Part shown: piece after piece, positions 18,002 to 22,244 of the stretch
How the letters are laid out: each line of letters opens with the position of its first letter
Position numbering within the stretch: position 1 is the stretch's first letter
NCBI RefSeq assembly: GCF_001949145.1
Contig: NW_019091443.1
Span: forward strand, 1,027,166 to 1,049,409
Length of the DNA stretch: 22,244 bases
Direction: 5' to 3'
From: Acanthaster planci
Taxonomy: Eukaryota > Echinodermata > Asteroidea > Valvatida > Acanthasteridae
Notes under the pieces: model-generated
What the model saw: only the letters and a program-made list of their open reading frames with translations
Database searches by the model: none
Told to the model about the DNA's origin: nothing
Made by a program: the position numbers and the translations under genes

Positions 18002-18843
18002 GTACATTGTATGTTCATTTCTAAATACTCTATGGAGAGAAAATATCTACAAGGTAACTCGTAGCTGGCAATGGCACAGAGTTGATAGGTCCACTATGCT
18101 TGCTACGAGTTATCAAGTAGTGACCTTGTACATGTACCACGTCACTACTAGATAATTCATAGGTTGGCAATAGGATGACAAACTTCTTTGGTTCTCCATA
18201 CGATGTATGTTGCATTCTGTGAAAAATTGGACTGTCATTGACATTGTATTGTATATTATGTGTACTGAGCTGTCCCTACCACATTGAGTATTAAGCCTGT
18301 TTTTCCGTGTCCACGTAAGAAATGTAGAGAGCAATGCAATCAAGACGCCAACTGCAGATATATGGAAATGACAAATGGCAGTATCGCCAATAATACCAAC
18401 CAGCCCAGACGGATTGGCAAAGTTAAGCCCAGTTCAACTTTGCCGACTGTCTGTGTTGCAGGCATATAGAAACATGCACACTGGCATGACGGGAGTACAG
18501 TGATGTTTCTCTCGCTTATTGCCACTCATTTTATCCTTTTTTCTGTATTACTAGTGGTGTGAAACATTCTTCATGTATTTTGAATACACCAGATAGGTGA
18601 AATTGCCTTTTCATTTGTTAGTTAGATTACGTAATAGTGTCTTTATATTTCAGCCTCGTTGCTGCGCTCGAGGTTGTTGGTCCGAGGGAACCGTCGACAG
18701 CACCCACCTAGTTCGATTCATTTCTGTATTATGTTCTTCAAAATGCGAGTTCTGGAGTTAATAAATGATTTAGACCTGAGTACAGTTTTCATCGAATTTC
18801 TTCTTTGGTGTTGCTTTCTCATGATCCTGGAACCTTGATGTAA
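18002..18843. other. Stretch without a gene; possible LTR/leader of the retroelement that follows
   Basis: It contains two hairpins (18053-18114 and 18406-18453) and, at about 18758, a TTAATAAATG that could be an LTR polyadenylation signal ahead of gag. TGGAACCTTGATG at 18829 could be the start of a primer-binding site. No second LTR is in the window, so LTR boundaries cannot be shown. Confidence 0.35.
18406..18453. repeat. Hairpin, 9-bp plus 5-bp stem
   Basis: CAGAC(N5)GGCAAAGTT, an 11-nt loop, then AACTTTGCC(N4)GTCTG. It looks like a small fold-back element or part of one. No function can be assigned. Confidence 0.5.
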
Positions 18844-19890
18844 ATGACACAACAAACGGTGGAAGATCTGGGTCTCATTCTCACAAGCATGAAACAGGGC
18901 ATTGCCGACGGACAACACACAAGGACCAGCTACCCTTGCCTTATTTAGGTAAGTAAAAATTGTAAATAAGTGACGCTGACAATAAATACTGTATGATTTT
19001 CATGGCTGGCAGTAGACTATATGAATTTCTTTTGTGTTTATTTTTGTATTATGATATGGTATTTCTATATGAATGAGGGAGATTTGGATAAGAAAATAGA
19101 TATGATGACAAGTATTATTTGTCAACTGTTAAAATACAGGGGCTCCGCAGAGGAAGATTTAGATTATTTCGTGGAGAAGTTTAAAGAAATTGCTGTGTTA
19201 CGAGATTATACAGATTCCAAGAAAGTTTTAGCTTTCCAGACACTAAGTAATAGATGGTCATACAACGGTATTGTTGGAATCTATTCCAACAAGTGAATGT
19301 GAAAGATACTTTTGAGAAAATTCACCTTATCTTGAAATCCATTTTAAAGGCGATTCATGGCATTGGGGTGTGGAATCAAAACTGCTAGCAAATAAACAGC
19401 TTGTCACAGAATCTCTTGACGATTATGCCTGTGACATAATGCATTTGTGTAAGCAGATTAAAAAAGAGTCAGAACAATTATCATTGTTCGTACATGGCTT
19501 AATTCCATCTATTCGGGCATTTGTCTTTTCTAAAGAACCGAAAATATTCCGTGAGTCACTCAATGCAGCTTGCTCTGCTGTTGCAGTACTACAAACAGCA
19601 AAAAGAATCTGAATCAAGCAATGTGCACACTGTCAATTTGAGTCAGACGCTGGAATCAAAATTAGATGTTCTTGCTGGCATTGTTAAAGATTTGACGGCT
19701 AAGGTAGAAAATCTTCAACTTAGTGCAAGTTGCAGAAATAGTGTAGTTGAAATGCCAAACAGCCTAAACCTGAAAATCTGAACAGACGTACGAGTTATTA
19801 TGGCAGTGAGACTCAGGCATTCCATTGTTATCATTGTGGTTAACTTGGTCACAAATGGAGGAATTGTTATGCCAAAAATGACATCAATGG
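18844..19890 (+). pseudogene. LTR-retrotransposon gag, broken, with zinc knuckle
   Basis: Gag packages element RNA into particles. The reading starts MTQQTVEDLGLILTSMKQGI at 18844. After an interruption (18949-19139) it continues GSAEEDLDYFVEKFKEIAVL (19141 on). In another frame it goes on FKGDSWHWGVESKLLANKQL, SLDDYACDIMHLCKQIKKES and EQLSLFVHGLIPSIRA, the pattern of Ty3/gypsy-type Gag. A further shift gives a Leu-rich coiled segment (about 19590-19780). A CCHC zinc knuckle follows, C-x2-C-x4-H-x4-C at 19826-19867, with a TAA inside it (19841-19843). Stops and at least three frame changes show decay. Protease, reverse transcriptase and integrase do not follow; a tRNA-derived repeat and a Harbinger element lie downstream instead. 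Confidence 0.82.
18949..19139 (+). other. Intron-like interruption inside gag
   Basis: A 191-bp AT-rich stretch starts GTAAGT and ends ATACAG, exactly between gag blocks. Removing it brings TTATTTAG next to GGGCTCCGCA, which reads LFRGSAEEDL, the expected continuation of a Gag N-terminal region. It may be a true intron, a captured fragment or a coincidence. Confidence 0.4.
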
Positions 19891-19981
19891 TCATTAGTTT
19901 AACTAGCTCCCCCATCTTTTTAGAAAAGACAAAGAATTGTTCAGACACTTGAGGATGGGACAAGTAAAGATGAAGACAAGC

Positions 19982-19991
19982 CTGAACACTT
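19982..19991 (+). repeat. Left copy of a 10-bp probable target-site duplication
   Basis: CTGAACACTT, identical to 20516-20525, borders the composite tRNA-derived repeat. Confidence 0.65.
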
Positions 19992-20515
19992 ACTTTGGGT
20001 TTTTTTGCCCTGCCCGACGTGTATTTTTAACACTGTATACTCAGTGTATGCCCCTGAAGGTTTGTGAAAAAACCACAGACGTACTTGGGTGGGACTTGAA
20101 CCCACGACCTCCTGCTTACTAGTGCAGATGTCTTAAACACCTTAAACTTGCCGGTGTCGGCTGGCTGGTTCGAATCAGATGTAGTAGCACCCGATATGTA
20201 TTTAAATACCGTATACTCGCAGCAGCGAGTACTGGAAACAACTATTTCAAAGATGGATTTGCACCAGGGAGATGTAAATTAATTAGTCCCACCCTAGTAT
20301 GTTTGTGGGTTTTTCACAAATCATTGGGGGCATACACTGAGTATACAGTGTTAAAATACACGTCAGGCAGGGAAAAAAAACCTAATTTACATCCCCCTGG
20401 TGCAAATCCATCTTTGAAATAGTTGTTCACAGTACCCGCTAGTACATACACTGAGTATACAGTGTTAAAATGCACAGCGGGCATCTCCCCTACGCAAATC
20501 TATCTTTGAAAAAGT
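19992..20515 (-). mobile_element. Composite tRNA-derived repeat (copy 3) with fold-back arms
   Basis: Read on the minus strand from about 20281, this is the same repeat as copies 1 and 2: ACATCTCCCTGGTGCAAATC, CAGTACTCGCTGCTG, a tRNA-like block (20148 down to 20082) with B box GGTTCAAGTCC, then hairpins TGTGGTTTTTTCACA and ACACTGAGTATACAGTGT. Arm 20000-20097 is inverted at 20283-20381, and leader block 20215-20281 is inverted at 20382-20444. A 114-bp direct repeat starts at 20331 and 20445 (CATACACTGAGTATACAGTG). Perfect 10-bp CTGAACACTT copies flank the whole (19982-19991 and 20516-20525). Confidence 0.8.
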
Positions 20516-20525
20516 CTGAACACTT
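20516..20525 (+). repeat. Right copy of a 10-bp probable target-site duplication
   Basis: CTGAACACTT, identical to 19982-19991. The extra similarity just outside (A(G)CCTGAACACTTAC against AGTCTGAACACTTCAC) is partial. Confidence 0.65.
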
Positions 20526-20539
20526 CACTGAATATTTGC

Positions 20540-21830
20540 CTTTTAAAGGCCCGCTTCAAACGCTGAACTTCTACTATGTCTAATTCAATTAATTGCGATC
20601 CACATAAAAGCGGCAGTTGCTTTAAACGGCAGTTTTCTGTTGACCTTAATGCAAAATTACAACATGGCGGACTGAAAAAGAATGATATTGCAACAAATTC
20701 TCATTGTGAGAAGAAGACGGTTTCTCTTGCAACAATCAGTACTACTCAATGTTATTGCAACAAGGAGAGTTCTAATCGCATATTCACTTGTCCTACTACT
20801 CGTCCTTTCCAGGGAAAATGTTACAAGACCCCGGCCTTGTCGACGGTTGGTCAGGAATACAGGTTGGCTAGAATTGATGCTAAATACCAACTCTGAGAAA
20901 AGATTCAAAATGGCATTTCGTGTTTCAAAAGGAATCTTTGAATTCAGCCTGTCACACATAAAACATGATTTGGAGCGGAACACAATGACAGAAATCCCCA
21001 TATCTCCAAGGCACAGGTTAGGAATTTGTCTTTACAGACTAGCCAGAGGTGATTACAATTATTGCGGAAATGACATGTGTTGGTGCTTCTACTGTCTCAA
21101 CAATTGTTAATGAAATTTGTGTAAATCATCAGAAACATGGGGGACATTTCAGTAACTAAATGAGTTCGTAACAAAAATGTTGGACATGGAATTGTGGCAG
21201 TTTCCTTACTGTTGGGCAGCTATTGATGGATGCCATATTCCAATCCAATGCCCACCAGGAGGGCTGGAGGCACGCAGAGAATACTACAACTTCAAGAACT
21301 TCTACTAATTAGCTTTAATGGGAATGGTCGATGCAAAATATTGATTCATATGGGCCTCTTGTGGCTTTCCAGGAAACTCACATGACTTGATAATATTCCA
21401 GGCAACAAGTTTGTGGGAGCAAATTCAACACGGAAGAATAATTCCTCCAATTACAGCTCAAGTAGAGAACATTGCAATTGGCCCACTTATTTTGGGTGAC
21501 TCAGCATTCCTGATGCGCTCATGGTTGATGAACCCTTACACAAGTTCAGTGAGAACACCTTGACAATGTTACTTCAACTACAGACTTAGCAGAAGCCGAA
21601 TGACCACAGAGGGAGCTTATGGCCAGTTAAAAGGACGTTGGAGGGTACTTCTCAGGAAATGAGAGAGTAGTCCAGAACATGTGAAGAACGTGACGCATGC
21701 ATGCATTGTTCTTCATATTGTATGCATTGACCAAGGAGATACACTCTCTAAGAAACTGGAACCGATGATACACCGTAAAACTGATATCAGCACTACAGAC
21801 ATACAGGTAGATGTAGTCGAGTCATGATTC
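20540..21830 (+). pseudogene. PIF/Harbinger transposase, stops and frameshifts, catalytic triad kept
   Basis: Harbinger transposases are DDE enzymes that insert at 3-bp targets. The N-terminal part reads RPRPCRRLVRNTGWLELMLN, then EKRFKMAFRVSKGIFEFSLS, HIKHDLERNTMTEIPISPRH and RLGICLYRLARGDYNY. After a frame change, VGASTVSTIVNEIC, then back in the original frame FPYCWAAIDGCHIPIQCPPG with the first Asp (21225-21227). GFPGNSHDLIIFQATSLWEQ and LILGDSAFLMRSWL with the second Asp (21498-21500) follow, then TEGAYGQLKGRWRVLL with the Glu (21609-21611) and CIVLHIVCIDQGD. Spacing is 90 and 36 residues. Stops at about 21306, 21340, 21560 and 21660 and the frame change near 21075 make it inactive. AAGGCCCGCTTCAAACGCTG at about 20546 may be the 5' terminal repeat; no 3' partner was found. 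Confidence 0.88.
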
Positions 21831-22244
21831 AGCATCACACAGCCATTCTGACTAATTGTAACAGTAATCGATATCCATACAACGAAGGTGCAGTTCACTG
21901 AAACATCACACAGCCCTACTGTCCCTGGCAATAAACAGTTGAGGATTAGCTGGGCTGGGAAACATGACTCACACAAGGCCACAGCATGGTCTTGGCTGGT
22001 CCCTATGGGGTCCTAAATTCCTTTGTGCTAAGGGTAGTTTTGCAAATAGAAGGGATTACATTGTTTATGTACATGTACATGCACCGTACTTCTGAACACA
22101 CAGTGTTTTCAAAAAGCTAGAAAACATGTCTAACAGCTTGGAAAATCATCTCAATAATACTGTACTCAACGTTTCTGATCTGGAGAACTCCTTATACATG
22201 AACAACTCTCTTCAGAGGAAGAATAATTCACATTTAGAAATACA
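21831..22244. other. Window end, no recognised gene
   Basis: This is probably non-coding sequence of the Harbinger element or its flank. No Myb-like second Harbinger gene and no terminal repeat is visible. A short TACATGTACATGCA run is at about 22070. Confidence 0.4.

Noticed and set aside
16982-18024. A protein family based on GMPESGNWPDV and QAVQTPSVSF, present twice
   Set aside because: The two readings are kept only because the DNA is duplicated, and each is broken by stops on either side. It is listed as a repeat observation only.
18500-18843. A defined LTR ahead of gag
   Set aside because: A candidate polyadenylation signal and primer-binding word exist, but no matching second LTR is in the window, so boundaries cannot be shown.
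1-22244. CRISPR arrays, bacterial operons or defence systems
   Set aside because: The window has spliced animal coding sequence and eukaryotic transposons. No regularly spaced repeats or gene clusters of that kind are present.

Overview
The window is animal (metazoan) nuclear DNA: one host gene with GT-AG introns in dense, decayed transposon sequence. The host gene is the C-terminal part of DDRGK1 (UFBP1), plus strand, four coding exons from 9281 to 13915. A DIRS-type tyrosine-recombinase retrotransposon, PIF/Harbinger, Tigger and Tc1 copies, tRNA-derived repeats and scattered TACATGTA words suggest an invertebrate, probably aquatic. The species cannot be named from this sequence. The plus-strand reading has one run of N (10132-10340).

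Layout. 1-2277: 3' part of a DIRS-like element (RNase H remnant, tyrosine recombinase, internal complementary region, right inverted terminal repeat). 2278-3120: AT-rich, no gene seen. 3121-8085: four diverged copies of an unnamed repeat family carrying TGACGTCA palindromes, with a broken Tigger transposase (7204 down to 5819, minus strand) abutting the third copy. 8086-9280: no gene seen. 9281-13915: DDRGK1 exons. The 1.0-kb intron before exon 10647-10742 is filled with tRNA-derived repeat copies and the assembly gap. The 2.9-kb intron after it holds a second DIRS-like element (about 10932-13548), internally deleted, with both inverted terminal repeats and the internal complementary region. 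13916-14276: DDRGK1 3' flank. 14277-15676: a Tc1-like element with TA-flanked ends and a dead transposase on the minus strand. 16172-18001: a tandem duplication of about 885 bp bordered by short inverted motifs. 18844-19890: broken LTR-retrotransposon gag with a zinc knuckle and an intron-like interruption. 19992-20515: a composite tRNA-derived repeat inserted downstream of gag, flanked by a 10-bp direct repeat. About 20540-21830: a Harbinger transposase pseudogene that keeps all three catalytic acidic residues.

Only DDRGK1 looks like a working gene. Every transposon coding region has stops or frameshifts, so none should be autonomous here. I found no operon, CRISPR array or defence system. 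The most informative structures are the DIRS termini, where the internal complementary region can be read as the joined complements of the two element ends, and the tRNA-derived repeat, which occurs in tandem and inverted arrangements at two loci.
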